Shown here: positions 9,057-17,506 of the stretch, piece by piece
Numbering within the stretch: position 1 is the stretch's first letter
Layout of the letters: each line of letters opens with the position of its first letter
From: a bacterium
GTDB taxonomy: Bacteria > Desulfobacterota > Binatia > Binatales > Binataceae
Direction: 5' to 3'
DNA: 55,687 nt
NCBI GenBank assembly: GCA_014896235.1
Contig: JADBKU010000025.1
Span: forward strand, 1 to 55,687
The notes under the pieces: generated by a model
Databases searched by the model: none
What the model saw: only the letters and a program-made list of their open reading frames with translations
Told to the model about the DNA's origin: nothing
Translations under genes and position numbers: made by a program

Positions 9057-9335
9057 ATGAAGTACGTGGCCGCGGTGCTGGCGTGGACGTCGGGATTCGC
9101 GCTGATGCGGCTCCATCGCGACGCCGCGACCATGATCGCCACGTCGCTGGCGGTCGACGCCGCGCTCGCCCCGATCACGGCGATCGCCGCCGTCCGCCGC
9201 GGCCGTTCGGGTTCGCTGTGGACGGCGCTGGGTTTCGCGTTCGGCGCCTGGGCCTTGGCATTCGTACTGATTTTCAAGCCGCGCGCGATAGCGCCGGTGC
9301 CCGCCGGCGGCGCTAATTCGCCCGATGCCGCCTGA
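9057..9335 (+). CDS. Small hypothetical membrane protein
   Basis: A 92-residue protein with about three hydrophobic stretches (YVAAVLAWTSGFALM, then the segment around MIATSLAVDAALAPITAIAAV, and LWTALGFAFGAWALAFVLIF). It is not recognised as a named family. It starts at ATG 9057, 39 nt from the divergent coiled-coil gene. Its 3' end overlaps the end of the convergent hydrolase gene by 23 nt. The regular hydrophobic pattern and an ATG right after the divergent gene support a real gene. Confidence 0.5.
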   Translation: MKYVAAVLAWTSGFALMRLHRDAATMIATSLAVDAALAPITAIAAVRRGRSGSLWTALGFAFGAWALAFVLIFKPRAIAPVPAGGANSPDAA

Positions 9336-10506
9336 TCCACTGCAGCGTCGGCGTGAAGACTTCCGCCGCCGCATGCGTTCCACAGACGACGTCCAGATGA
9401 CCCCATCCGTTGAGCGTTACGACCGTGGCGCCGTCGCCGGCCGCGGCGCGCGCCGAGGCGGCGACATTTTGACTCCAGCGCGGACCGATATTGGTGCTGG
9501 CGAAAGCGATTAAGGGAAGACGAGCCGCCATAAGCGCCGAGCGCGTCTCCGCGTCGAACGGATTTTCATAATCCTGGACGGCCGGCCAATAGCGATCGTA
9601 CGCCGCCATCGTGCGCGCCAGCACAACCGCGTCCGAAAAGCCGCCGAGCGGATTGGCGAGACCGCCGTGTCCGCCGAAAAATCCGTCCGCCGTGTACACG
9701 ACGTGCTCGAGATTCGCGCGCGCCGTAGCGAACTGCGGCATCGGCGCCGGCCCGTCGGGATGTTCGATCACGGTGCGCATCAAGGCCTCGCGCCGCGGCC
9801 ACGTTAGACGCCGGCCGCTCACGTCGTCGGCGTATCGGCACGGCGGCGGATTCCCGCGCAGCGCGGCCGACGGCATCGCGCCATCGAGGATGATCATGCG
9901 CGGCGACCTCTTTCCGGATGCCGCGGCGAACAGGTACGCGAACTCGGCCCCGCGGCTGAAGCCCGCGACGTAGATGCGCGGATGGCCGGTCGCCGACTCG
10001 ACGAACCGCGCCGCCGACTCGATATCCCCAAGGAATACATCGTCGGTCCATCCCGTCATCACGCCAAGTTGCGATGGCGCGGCGGCTGGCGGAACAAAAT
10101 GCGTGCGATAGTCGAAGCTCCAGAAATCCACGCCATGCCCGGCCATGAACAGCGGCATCGAGTAGCGCGGATCGTCCACCGCAACGGCGCCGTTCATGAA
10201 TGTGCCCGGCAGATAGAGCACCACCGCGACTGGACTTGCCGCAGGCGTTTTCCCGCGCGCCACGCGCTCGAGGCCGATTCGATCGAACGGCGACGGCCCG
10301 CGCCTCGCGACGAAGCGCCACTCATGGATTCCCGGCGCCTCCTTGAACGAGCGCATCCCGGCGACCGGCGTGAAATCCGCCGGTCCGGCGTCGTTCCCGA
10401 GCGCGCCGCGGACCGGCCACGACGCCAGCAGCGCCGCTACGGCAGCGATCAGGATTATGCTTGCAAGCCGCCGCGCGCGTTCGATCGCGCCCTCGCGTTC
10501 CGTCAT
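9313..10506 (-). CDS. Exported alpha/beta hydrolase
   Basis: A 397-residue protein. The N-terminus has a charged start then a hydrophobic stretch (ASIILIAAVAALLASWPV), so it is a signal peptide or membrane anchor. The mature part shows an alpha/beta-hydrolase fold: VVLYLPGTFMNG (oxyanion-hole region), VDFWSFDYRTHF, the nucleophile elbow GFSRGAE, and a late histidine in GWGHLDVVCG. The general reaction would be ester or amide hydrolysis; the substrate is unknown. It is divergent from the LLM oxidoreductase at 10602, with a 95-bp shared upstream region holding an AT-rich TACTATATT run at about 10552-10560, a possible -10 element for the rightward gene. Confidence 0.85.
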   Translation of the reverse strand: MTEREGAIERARRLASIILIAAVAALLASWPVRGALGNDAGPADFTPVAGMRSFKEAPGIHEWRFVARRGPSPFDRIGLERVARGKTPAASPVAVVLYLPGTFMNGAVAVDDPRYSMPLFMAGHGVDFWSFDYRTHFVPPAAAPSQLGVMTGWTDDVFLGDIESAARFVESATGHPRIYVAGFSRGAEFAYLFAAASGKRSPRMIILDGAMPSAALRGNPPPCRYADDVSGRRLTWPRREALMRTVIEHPDGPAPMPQFATARANLEHVVYTADGFFGGHGGLANPLGGFSDAVVLARTMAAYDRYWPAVQDYENPFDAETRSALMAARLPLIAFASTNIGPRWSQNVAASARAAAGDGATVVTLNGWGHLDVVCGTHAAAEVFTPTLQWIRRHRAN

Positions 10507-10601
10507 TGTTCCTCCGTCCGATCCCGCGGGTTCCGCCCCGCCGCGCGTTCGTACTATATTGCGCGTATCGCCAGTTTTAACGATCTGTTGCGGAGCCGTT
10601 A

Positions 10602-11522
10602 ATGAGCTTTCAAGCTGGATTCGGAATCTTCTCGCCTCAAGCCGGGATGACCTTCAAGGCGATCGCCGATCGCGCGGCCCAGGCCGAAACGCTCGGCTAC
10701 CATTCGCTATGGTTCGTCGATCATTTCTGGAACCGCGGCATCCCCGACGCCGATTGCCTCGAATCGATGGCGCTGATGAGCGCGGTCGCGGCGCGCACCG
10801 AAAAGCTGCGGATCGGCACGCTCGTCATCTGCAACTCTTTCCGGAATCCGGCGCTGCTCGCCAAGGCGCTGACCACGATCGATCACGTCAGCGGCGGGCG
10901 CTTGGAAATCGGCCTCGGCGCCGGCTGGATGGACGAGGAGTATCGCGGCTACGGCTATGAATTTCCCTCGATGGGCGCGCGGCTTCGGCAGCTCGAAGAG
11001 GGGCTTAAAATCCTGAAGCTCCTCTTCACCGAAAAACGCGCCAGCTTCGCCGGCCGCTACTACAAGCTCGACGGCGCGATCAACAATCCCAAGCCGCTCC
11101 AGTCGCCCCATCCGCCAATCACGATCGGCGGCAGCGGCGAAAAAGTGATGCTGCGCATCGTCGCGCAATACGCCGACCGCTGGAATTGTCCCGCCGGCTA
11201 TCGCAGCTTCGAGGAGAAGTTCGACGCGCTCAAGGCGCATTGCAAAGCCGTCGGCCGCGACGTCAACTCGATCAATATTTCCGAACAATTGCTCGTCTGT
11301 ATCGGCGCGACCGAGGCCGAGGTCGAGGAAAAGTGGAAAGTCGCCTCGCGCCTGAAGCCGTTTTCGCTCACCGGCATCAAGGGCACGCCCGCGCAGGTCG
11401 TCGCCCAGCTTCAGGACCGCGTTAGAAAAGGAATCACGTTTTTCACCGTGATGTTCGGCGATTTCGGCCCGCCCGCGACGCTCGAGCTATTTGCCCGCGA
11501 GGTGATGCCCGCGTTTGCGTGA
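10602..11522 (+). CDS. LLM-class F420-dependent (luciferase-like) oxidoreductase
   Basis: A 306-residue TIM-barrel flavin/F420 enzyme of the bacterial luciferase superfamily. Typical features are GYHSLWFVDHF near residue 33, RIGTLVICNSFRNPALLAKALTTIDHVSGGRLEIGLGAG (about 70-110), and PPITIGGSGEKVMLRIVAQYAD near 170. Members reduce or oxidise substrates with F420H2 or FMNH2. The substrate is unknown. Start ATG 10602. The downstream lipoprotein gene overlaps its end by 8 nt, so both are probably cotranscribed. Confidence 0.92.
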   Translation: MSFQAGFGIFSPQAGMTFKAIADRAAQAETLGYHSLWFVDHFWNRGIPDADCLESMALMSAVAARTEKLRIGTLVICNSFRNPALLAKALTTIDHVSGGRLEIGLGAGWMDEEYRGYGYEFPSMGARLRQLEEGLKILKLLFTEKRASFAGRYYKLDGAINNPKPLQSPHPPITIGGSGEKVMLRIVAQYADRWNCPAGYRSFEEKFDALKAHCKAVGRDVNSINISEQLLVCIGATEAEVEEKWKVASRLKPFSLTGIKGTPAQVVAQLQDRVRKGITFFTVMFGDFGPPATLELFAREVMPAFA

Positions 11523-12315
11523 TTTCGCCCACAAAGGACGCGGCCCGTGGCGCGCGCTATTTTCGCGCGCTATCCGCTACGCCTTAATCGCCGTGTGCGG
11601 CGCGCTCGCCGCCGGATGCTCGTCGCAGACGGTGCGTTTCTATACGCATTTCAACCAGCCGGGCGCGCTTGCGGCGGGCGCGCCAGTCGTGAGCCTCGGC
11701 TCTTCAATCGGTGCGGTCGCAAACGTCGATCGCGACTATAACGGCGGCGCCGACGTGACGCTCGACGTCGATCGCAACGACGCTTACCAGGTCCGCAAGG
11801 ATTCGATCATGGTGCTCAGCGACAATCCTTCCGGCGCGACCATCGACGTCTTGTCGCCGAATCCGTCGAGTCCGCCGGCAGACCCCGGCGCCACGATCGA
11901 CGGCGCCTCGAACCAGCAGGACGCCAACGTGCTGCTCGCGGCGAAAAACCTTTCCGCGATGGCCCCGGCGATGGCGATGATTCTAAGCGCCGGAGCGAAC
12001 GCCAACGCCGCCGGCGCGTCCAATGCTTCGCCCGCGATGGCGCTGATGCAAGCGCAAATCGCCGCCATCCAGGCGCAGTACCTTGCCGCCGGCGCCAGCG
12101 GCGCGGCCGCCGCCGCGCAACAGTTGGCCGCGGTCAACCGCTCCGCCGCCGCCCTCGAACAGCAAATGATCGCCGCCGGAAATAGCGCGCAAGCCGCGCA
12201 ATTGCGCAAGCAAATCGACGATCTCGCCCGCACGCTCGCGACGCCGCCCGGCGCGGCCGCGCCGCTCGCGCCGCCCTCCAGCTCCGGCACGCTCGTCATT
12301 CCGCCCACCCACTGA
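11515..12315 (+). CDS. MCE/MlaD-like lipoprotein
   Basis: A 266-residue predicted lipoprotein: a basic N-terminus, a hydrophobic core and the lipobox LAAGC (Cys at about residue 35). Residues 40-130 fit an MCE/MlaD domain (GALAAGAPVVSLGSSIGAVANVD, then a beta-rich segment ending PGATIDGA). The rest is Ala/Gln-rich helical sequence to about 240 and a Pro-rich tail. MCE proteins form hexameric lipid-transfer channels and normally sit beside mlaE/mlaF permease and ATPase genes, which are absent here. The start is a TTG at 11515, 8 nt inside the LLM gene; no better in-frame start lies before the signal peptide. Confidence 0.65.
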   Translation: MRDFAHKGRGPWRALFSRAIRYALIAVCGALAAGCSSQTVRFYTHFNQPGALAAGAPVVSLGSSIGAVANVDRDYNGGADVTLDVDRNDAYQVRKDSIMVLSDNPSGATIDVLSPNPSSPPADPGATIDGASNQQDANVLLAAKNLSAMAPAMAMILSAGANANAAGASNASPAMALMQAQIAAIQAQYLAAGASGAAAAAQQLAAVNRSAAALEQQMIAAGNSAQAAQLRKQIDDLARTLATPPGAAAPLAPPSSSGTLVIPPTH

Positions 12316-12333
12316 TTCAACCCGCTGCCGCGG

Positions 12334-12364
12334 TTGACGGATGCGCGCCCGATGCGTGTATAAC
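12334..12364 (+). promoter_or_regulatory. Putative sigma70-type promoter
   Basis: TTGACG at 12334-12339 and TATAAC at 12359-12364 are separated by 19 nt, longer than the usual 17, and the -10 is directly preceded by TG. It lies 43 nt before the ATG of the small gene at 12408, whose ribosome-binding site GGGAGG is clear. This is a pattern match in GC-rich DNA, without experimental support. Confidence 0.35.
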
Positions 12365-12407
12365 CAGTGCGAATTGATCATTCCGCGGGAACCGGGAGGA
12401 CGCTCTG

Positions 12408-12704
12408 ATGCCGATGTATCTCGACGAGATCTATTTTAACGTCACGAGCAAGGACGATTTCAAAAAAATCCACGATCTGATCAACGGCGCGGTCACCCGC
12501 GGCTTTCCGCCCGGCGTCACGCTCAAGGCCGGCCCGTGGATGTCTAACGAAGAGGCGAAAGTCGTCCTCATTCTCGATATTCAGGACCACGCTCTCACCT
12601 TCCCGGCCTTCAGCGGCGCGGTGGCGCAGGGCATCGTCTCGCATCGGCGGCTCTCGCCCATCGTCGAATGGTCCGCCTTCGAGGCCGCGCTCAAACAGTC
12701 GTAA
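12408..12704 (+). CDS. Small hypothetical protein
   Basis: A 98-residue soluble protein, not recognised as a named family. Alternating beta and helix segments ([36 protein letters not shown]) suggest a compact ferredoxin-like or dimeric alpha+beta-barrel fold, as in small stress-responsive or monooxygenase-like proteins; this is only inference. The start ATG 12408 follows a good Shine-Dalgarno (GGGAGG) and a possible promoter. The TPP enzyme starts 10 nt after its stop, so they likely share a transcript. Confidence 0.7.
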   Translation: MPMYLDEIYFNVTSKDDFKKIHDLINGAVTRGFPPGVTLKAGPWMSNEEAKVVLILDIQDHALTFPAFSGAVAQGIVSHRRLSPIVEWSAFEAALKQS

Positions 12705-12714
12705 GCTGGGCGTC

Positions 12715-14259
12715 ATGAACGGAGCCGAAAGCCTGATCCGCACCGCGCTCGACGCGGGCGTCAACGTTTGTTTCGCGAATCCCGGCACCACCGAGATGCC
12801 GCTGGTCGCCGCGCTCGACGCGGCCGACGGGATGCGCGCGGTGCTCGGCCTGTTCGAAGGCGTATGCACCGGCGCCGCCGACGGTTACGCGCGCATGGCG
12901 GGCCGGCCCGCGCTCACGCTGACCCATCTTGGCCCCGGCTTCGCCAATGGAATCGCGAACCTGCACAACGCCCGCCGCGCCCATTCGCCGATCGTCAATC
13001 TGATCGGCGATCATGCGACGTGGCATCTCAAGGCCGACGCTCCGCTCACCTCGGATATCGAATCGCTCGCGCGCCCGGTCTCCGCATGGATTCGCAAAAC
13101 CGCGGGGCCGGGCGCCGCCGCCAACGATATGGCCGAAGCGATCGCGGCGGCCGGACGCTGGCCCGGCGCGATTGCGACTTTGATCGTTCCCGCCGATTGC
13201 CAATGGAGCGAGGCGGGCGCCCCGGCGCCCGTTCGCGCGGCCGCCGCGCCACGCCCGATTGATTCATCGGCGATCCGCACAGCCGCCAATCTGATTCGCC
13301 GCCACGGCGCCAAATCCCTCCTCTTCATGGGCGCCGCCGCGCTTGGCGAACGCGGACTCGCCGTGGCCGGACGAATCGCGGCGAAAACCGGATGCCGCCT
13401 GATGTGCGAAACCTTTCCGGCGCGGGTCGAGCGGGGCGGCGCGATGCCGTGGGTCGAAAAGCTGCCCTATTTTCCTGAACAGGCGATCGAAGCGCTGAAT
13501 CCGTTCGGCGCGGTCGTGCTCGCCGGCGCGCCCGCCCCCGTGTCCTTCTTCGGCTATCCGAATGCGCCGAGCATGTTGATTCCCGAGGACCGCGAAATCG
13601 CGACGCTGGCGACCTTTGCCGACGACACGGCCGGAGCGCTCGAAAGGCTCGCCGATGAACTCGGCGCGCCAGCGCGGGCGACCGCCGCCGAGGCCAAGCG
13701 CCCGCCGCGTCCGACCGGCGCGCTGAATCCCGCCACGATCGGCGCCGCGATCGCCGCGCTGATGCCCGAAGGCGCGATCGTGATGGACGAAGCGGCCACC
13801 ACCGGCCTGCCCTTCTTCGGCGCCTCGCGCGGCGCGCCGCGTCATACCTATCTCGCGCTGACCGGAGGCGCGATCGGCCAGGGATTGCCGTGCGCGACCG
13901 GCGCCGCCGTCGCCTGTCCCGATCGCAAGGTGATCGCTTTTCAGGCCGACGGCAGCGGCATGTACACCCTACAGGCGTTATGGACGCAAGCGCGCGAAAA
14001 GCTCGACGTCACCACGCTTATCTGCAACAACCGCCGCTACCGAATTTTGCAGGTCGAACTGGCCCGCGCCGGAATTACCGAACCCGGCCGCAAAGCGCGC
14101 TCGCTCACCAGCCTCGCCGACCCGGAGATCGATTGGTCGCGGATGGCGCCCGGAATGGGCGTGCCGGCGGTGCGCGTCGAAACCGCTGACGATCTCGTCA
14201 AGCAGCTTGAACGCGCTCTCGCCGAACGCGGCCCGAATCTGATCGAGATGCTGATTTAG
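12715..14259 (+). CDS. Thiamine-diphosphate-dependent acetolactate synthase-like enzyme
   Basis: A 514-residue ThDP enzyme of the acetolactate synthase/benzoylformate decarboxylase family. [15 protein letters not shown] and [17 protein letters not shown] (with the catalytic glutamate that activates ThDP) are in the N-terminal Pyr domain. The C-terminal PP domain has the Mg/ThDP motif [29 protein letters not shown] near residue 408. It is shorter than biosynthetic IlvB (about 570), has no ilvN small-subunit partner and no ilvC nearby, so a stand-alone 2-oxoacid carboligase or decarboxylase is more likely than branched-chain synthesis. Confidence 0.85.
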   Translation: MNGAESLIRTALDAGVNVCFANPGTTEMPLVAALDAADGMRAVLGLFEGVCTGAADGYARMAGRPALTLTHLGPGFANGIANLHNARRAHSPIVNLIGDHATWHLKADAPLTSDIESLARPVSAWIRKTAGPGAAANDMAEAIAAAGRWPGAIATLIVPADCQWSEAGAPAPVRAAAAPRPIDSSAIRTAANLIRRHGAKSLLFMGAAALGERGLAVAGRIAAKTGCRLMCETFPARVERGGAMPWVEKLPYFPEQAIEALNPFGAVVLAGAPAPVSFFGYPNAPSMLIPEDREIATLATFADDTAGALERLADELGAPARATAAEAKRPPRPTGALNPATIGAAIAALMPEGAIVMDEAATTGLPFFGASRGAPRHTYLALTGGAIGQGLPCATGAAVACPDRKVIAFQADGSGMYTLQALWTQAREKLDVTTLICNNRRYRILQVELARAGITEPGRKARSLTSLADPEIDWSRMAPGMGVPAVRVETADDLVKQLERALAERGPNLIEMLI

Positions 14260-14283
14260 CGCACGGCCGAATATTCTTGTTCA

Positions 14284-14540
14284 CTCATCCTCGAGCGGTT
14301 TTTGGCCGCCCCGAACGTTTTTGTCGCCCTCGGTCGGTTTATTTGGCAACCATTGGTAGGTCTTCAGTTACTATCGAACGTTCTTTTTTTTCCGTCATCC
14401 TCGGCCGTTCTTCAGCACCCTTGAGCGATCTTTTTCAGTCGCCCTTGAGCGATCTGTGGCCGTTCTTCAGTCACCCTTGAGCGATCTTTTGCCGTTTTTC
14501 AGTCACCCTCGGGCGATCTTTTTCAGTCACCCTCGGGCTT
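14284..14540 (+). repeat. Degenerate short tandem repeat array
   Basis: About eight imperfect units occur in the 500-bp stretch after the TPP gene. The best-kept units start near 14411, 14434, 14466, 14498 and 14522, with spacings of 23, 32, 32 and 24 nt. Core consensus is TCACCCTTGAGCGATCTTTT, with the longer units adding a GCCGTTCTTCAG-type tail. Earlier units near 14286, 14329 and 14395 are more diverged (for example TCATCCTCGAGCGG). Units adjoin directly without unique spacers. T-runs inside most units might help end transcription of the upstream gene. Confidence 0.7.
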
Positions 14541-14603
14541 GACCCGACGGTCCATCCCCCACGCCGCAATCGCGTGGATGGCCGGGTCAAGCCCGGCCAT
14601 GAC
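14526..14603. repeat. REP-like palindromic intergenic element
   Basis: A 78-bp imperfect inverted repeat with arms of about 36 nt around a short GCAATC centre. The inner core GGGCTTGACCCG (14535-14546) pairs with CGGGTCAAGCCC (14583-14594), and the outer GTCA pairs with TGAC. The sequence resembles the interspersed palindromes common between genes of high-GC proteobacteria (GGCCGGGCTTGACCCGGCC type). It directly follows, and shares its first bases with, the tandem repeat array. Confidence 0.7.
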
Positions 14604-14690
14604 TAAAAGAGGCGAATCGTCATTCGCGGGTCAACGCCGCGTTACGCTGACAACTTGACCAGCGAATCGCATCGACACGGGATTCTCTTG

Positions 14691-14763
14691 GAGAGACTCA
14701 AGCCGAGCTTTCATTGCGCGCGCTCCGTTCAGAATGACAGACCGGCTTGCGCGGAGCCTCTCT
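14691..14763. repeat. Second intergenic palindromic repeat element
   Basis: This segment abuts the stop codon of the HAD gene. Outer arms GAGAGACTCAAGCCG and CGGCTTGCGCGGAGCCTCTC pair imperfectly around a centre that, on the minus strand, reads GTCATTCTGAACGGAGCG. That core resembles a widespread dispersed repeat (GTCATTCTGA-GCGAAGCG type) that is often mistranslated as a peptide containing HSERSARNES. Between 14604 and 14690 nothing else was recognised. Confidence 0.6.
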
Positions 14764-15391
14764 AGGCCGGAGCGCGGAAGACGCGGGCGAGCGTCGCCGG
14801 AAGCTCGGCGATCGTCTCGATTCGATGCGCATGATCGACGCGCGCGCCCACGCCGATAAAGTGCGTTCCGGCGCCTTCCGCCGCGATGCGATCGGTCTCG
14901 CTGTCGCCAACGTAAACCGCGCGCTGTGCATCGATTCCCGCCCGCTCCAGACAGAGTTCGACGATATCCGGCGCGGGTTTGGGCCGCACCGGATCGCGCG
15001 CGCTCGCGACCGCGTCGAAAACGCCGCCAAGGCCCAGGAAATCGATCAAGGCCGGAATCGTCGCCGAACGATTCGTCGCCAATCCGACCCGATAGCGCCG
15101 TTTCAAATCGAGCAGGAACGGCCGCAACTCGACCGACGGCCGCAGCAGTTTGAAAAACGGCGTCGAATCCATCCCGCGCGCCGCCGCGCGCATCCGTGCG
15201 AGCAATTCGGCGTCGCCGCGCGCCCGCAGCTCGAACACCTGCGGCGCCGCCATGAACACTCCCGCCCGCTCCTCTTGCGGACTCATCGGCGGCTCGCCGA
15301 TCGCGGCGAAAATCGCGTTGTAATATGCGGTGTTGGACTCGGTCGAATCGAACAGCACGCCGTCCGCGTCGAAAATCACCAGCTCGATCAT
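14762..15391 (-). CDS. HAD-superfamily phosphatase (phosphoglycolate phosphatase-like)
   Basis: A 209-residue HAD hydrolase with all four motifs: FDADGVLFDS (motif I, nucleophile Asp in DxD), LATNRSAT (motif II), RPKPAPD (motif III lysine) and VGDSETD (motif IV). A helical cap lies between residues 15 and 95. It most resembles Gph/beta-phosphoglucomutase-type phosphatases; the substrate is not determined. It starts at ATG 15391. Its 3' end is bordered by dispersed repeats, and it diverges from the quinone reductase at 15567. Confidence 0.88.
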   Translation of the reverse strand: MIELVIFDADGVLFDSTESNTAYYNAIFAAIGEPPMSPQEERAGVFMAAPQVFELRARGDAELLARMRAAARGMDSTPFFKLLRPSVELRPFLLDLKRRYRVGLATNRSATIPALIDFLGLGGVFDAVASARDPVRPKPAPDIVELCLERAGIDAQRAVYVGDSETDRIAAEGAGTHFIGVGARVDHAHRIETIAELPATLARVFRAPA

Positions 15392-15566
15392 CGCGGCGCT
15401 AACGGAAATCGGTTGAGGCTTAAGGTGAAGCGGCGCAGTAGGATGGCGCGGCCGGGAGTTTCACCACGGACGCGCGATTTGCTAGTTGGCATCATCGTAG
15501 GAGAAGTTTAGCCCGCCGGCGCGCTCGACCAAAGTGCGTTGCGCGCCGTTTCAAGGAGATCGAACC

Positions 15567-16535
15567 GTGAAAGCAATTCAATTCAAGGAAGTCGGCGGAC
15601 CGGACGTGATGCAGATTGCGGAAGTGCCGACGCCCGAGCCGCGTCCCGGAATGATCCGGATGAAGGTACATGCGGTCGGCGTCAATTTCGCGGACACTTT
15701 TTTCCGTCAGGGAACCTACCTCGTTCGCCCCAAGCTGCCCGATACGCCCGGGATGGAAGCGGCCGGCGTAATCGACGCGGTCGGCCCGAACGTCGAAGGA
15801 TTGAAGCCGGGGATGCGCGTTGCGGCGGTCGGCCTCAAAACTTACGGCGAATATGCGCTCTTTTATGCGAATCAAACGATCCCGCTGCCGGATTTCGTCA
15901 GCTTCGACGAAGGCGCCGCCTTTCCGATCCAGACGCTGACGGCGTGGTTCATGCTCCATGTGTCGCATCGCATCGAGCCGGGCCAGACCGTGCTGGTCCA
16001 TTCGGCGGCGGGCGGCGTCGGCGTGGTGGCATCGCAGATCGCCAAGGCGGCGGGCGCGCGCGTGATCGGCACGGTTTCGAGCGAGGCGAAGGTCGCGGTC
16101 GCCAAACAGCACGGCGCCGACGACGTGATCAATTACGTCACCCATGATTTCGCCGAAGAGGCCAAACGCCTGACTAACGGCCGCGGCGTCGATTTGATCC
16201 TCGACGCCGTGGGCAAGCCGACCTTCGAGAAAGGACTCGGATGCCTCGCTCCGTTCGGCCATTCGATTCTCTACGGCCGCGCCGGCGGTCCGCCGGACAA
16301 GCTCGACGTCTTTCGCCTCTTCGAGAAGTCGCTTAAGGTAAGCGGGTTCGTGCTCTTCACCGCGTCGTCGAATCACGACCTGATGCGCAAGGGCACGGAG
16401 CAGTGCTTCCAACTGATGAAGGAAGGCAAGCTCAAGATGCTGATCGGCCGGAAATTTCCGCTGGCCGAGGCTCCGGCCGCCCATCGCCATATCGAATCGC
16501 GCGAATCGGTCGGCAAAATCGTGCTCGTCCCATAG
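15567..16535 (+). CDS. NADPH:quinone reductase / zinc-less alcohol dehydrogenase family
   Basis: A 322-residue medium-chain reductase. The start is GTG 15567, chosen because AAGGAG sits just upstream at a good distance; the frame is open back to 15534. The N-terminal GroES-like domain has the VKAIQFKEVGGPDVMQIAEV opening typical of quinone oxidoreductases, and the Rossmann motif is VHSAAGGVGVVASQIAKAAG (about 145-164). The structural-zinc cysteines of alcohol dehydrogenases are absent, as in QOR enzymes. It should reduce quinones or enones with NADPH. It stands alone in its orientation after the HAD gene. Confidence 0.9.
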   Translation: MKAIQFKEVGGPDVMQIAEVPTPEPRPGMIRMKVHAVGVNFADTFFRQGTYLVRPKLPDTPGMEAAGVIDAVGPNVEGLKPGMRVAAVGLKTYGEYALFYANQTIPLPDFVSFDEGAAFPIQTLTAWFMLHVSHRIEPGQTVLVHSAAGGVGVVASQIAKAAGARVIGTVSSEAKVAVAKQHGADDVINYVTHDFAEEAKRLTNGRGVDLILDAVGKPTFEKGLGCLAPFGHSILYGRAGGPPDKLDVFRLFEKSLKVSGFVLFTASSNHDLMRKGTEQCFQLMKEGKLKMLIGRKFPLAEAPAAHRHIESRESVGKIVLVP

Positions 16536-16642
16536 GTTCAAAACGCACGGCCGCAGCGCAATCAACATGCGCGGCGGCCGCGCTGTCGATCGATCTTCGC
16601 GGCCTCGTTGACAACGATCCGGCGGCGCCAAAAACTTGAAGC

Positions 16643-17356
16643 GTGAGGATGGCCTGTCGCCGTCCCCATCAACTCCATCCGGCCCCGCGACCGCGCGGGC
16701 CGAGAGCGCGGCCGGTTGCGGATGGACCGCAGGTGGTTGCGCGCATGAGAGCTTCGTCCGCGTCCGGCCGGGGGACCGCAAGAGTTCCCGGGCGTCCCGC
16801 CAAGGTAATCAGGCTGCCAAATCCGCGGCGCACACGGCGGCGCCGCCGCAACATCGGCATCGGCAGCGTGCTGGTCGCGATGATTTGCGCGGGTGCGATC
16901 TCGGCGCGAGTTTATTGGCCAGCGCCACCTTCGGCGAATCCCGTCCCGCCGGCGCCAATCGGACCGCAGGAATCCGCGCTGTTGCGCATGACGAACGAGG
17001 TTCGTGCGCGGTTCGGACTGCCCGCGCTCGCGTTTTCGCGCCCGCTGATGGCGGCGGCGCGCTTCCATAGCGCCGATATGGCGGCGCGCGGCTATTTCGG
17101 CCATGACGGGCCATCCGGCGACTCGCCGGCCGATCGCGTGCGGCGCTTCGGATTGAATTATCAGGAAGTCGCGGAAAATATTTTCGCGGCTAAGCGAACG
17201 AACGACGGAGCGCTACCGAGCCGGGTGCTGGCGGTATGGATGGCCAACCCGGAGCGGCGCGGAAATCTGCTGAACGGGGGCTTCCGCGCCACCGCCGTCG
17301 CCATCTCACGCGCGCCGGACGGGTCGTGGTACGTCACGCAAGACTTCATCCGTTAG
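16643..17356 (+). CDS. CAP/SCP-domain protein with N-terminal membrane anchor
   Basis: A protein of up to 237 residues. An Arg-rich N-terminus is followed by one hydrophobic segment (IGSVLVAMICAGAIS, about 72-88), a short Pro-rich linker and a CAP domain of about 130 residues. CAP landmarks are LLRMTNEVRARFGLPALAF, AARFHSADMAARGYFGHDGP and the AENIF motif; the last His/Glu-type residues form the usual CAP cavity. The start is uncertain: GTG 16643, or ATG 16745, which would drop a low-complexity leader. It is the second CAP-type protein in the window. Function is unknown; CAP proteins are usually secreted or surface-exposed. Confidence 0.75.
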   Translation: MRMACRRPHQLHPAPRPRGPRARPVADGPQVVARMRASSASGRGTARVPGRPAKVIRLPNPRRTRRRRRNIGIGSVLVAMICAGAISARVYWPAPPSANPVPPAPIGPQESALLRMTNEVRARFGLPALAFSRPLMAAARFHSADMAARGYFGHDGPSGDSPADRVRRFGLNYQEVAENIFAAKRTNDGALPSRVLAVWMANPERRGNLLNGGFRATAVAISRAPDGSWYVTQDFIR

Positions 17357-17506
17357 TTTAAGTTGGCGCACTTTCGGCGCCTCTGGGCAGGGCGGACGTT
17401 GCAGTCCGAGCGAAAAGCGCGGATGCTTCATAAATGGGGCAGGAGCGTGCGTAGGCGCGATGAATAAAGCCGTTTGACGCCGGCGCACGATTCGCAAGCG
17501 GGGGGA

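Noticed and set aside
14277..14480. 67-residue coding sequence
   Set aside because: Lies fully inside the tandem repeat array; the peptide merely repeats the unit translation.
14284..14540. CRISPR-like array
   Set aside because: Units are degenerate and directly adjoining, without unique spacers of constant length; no cas gene is present.
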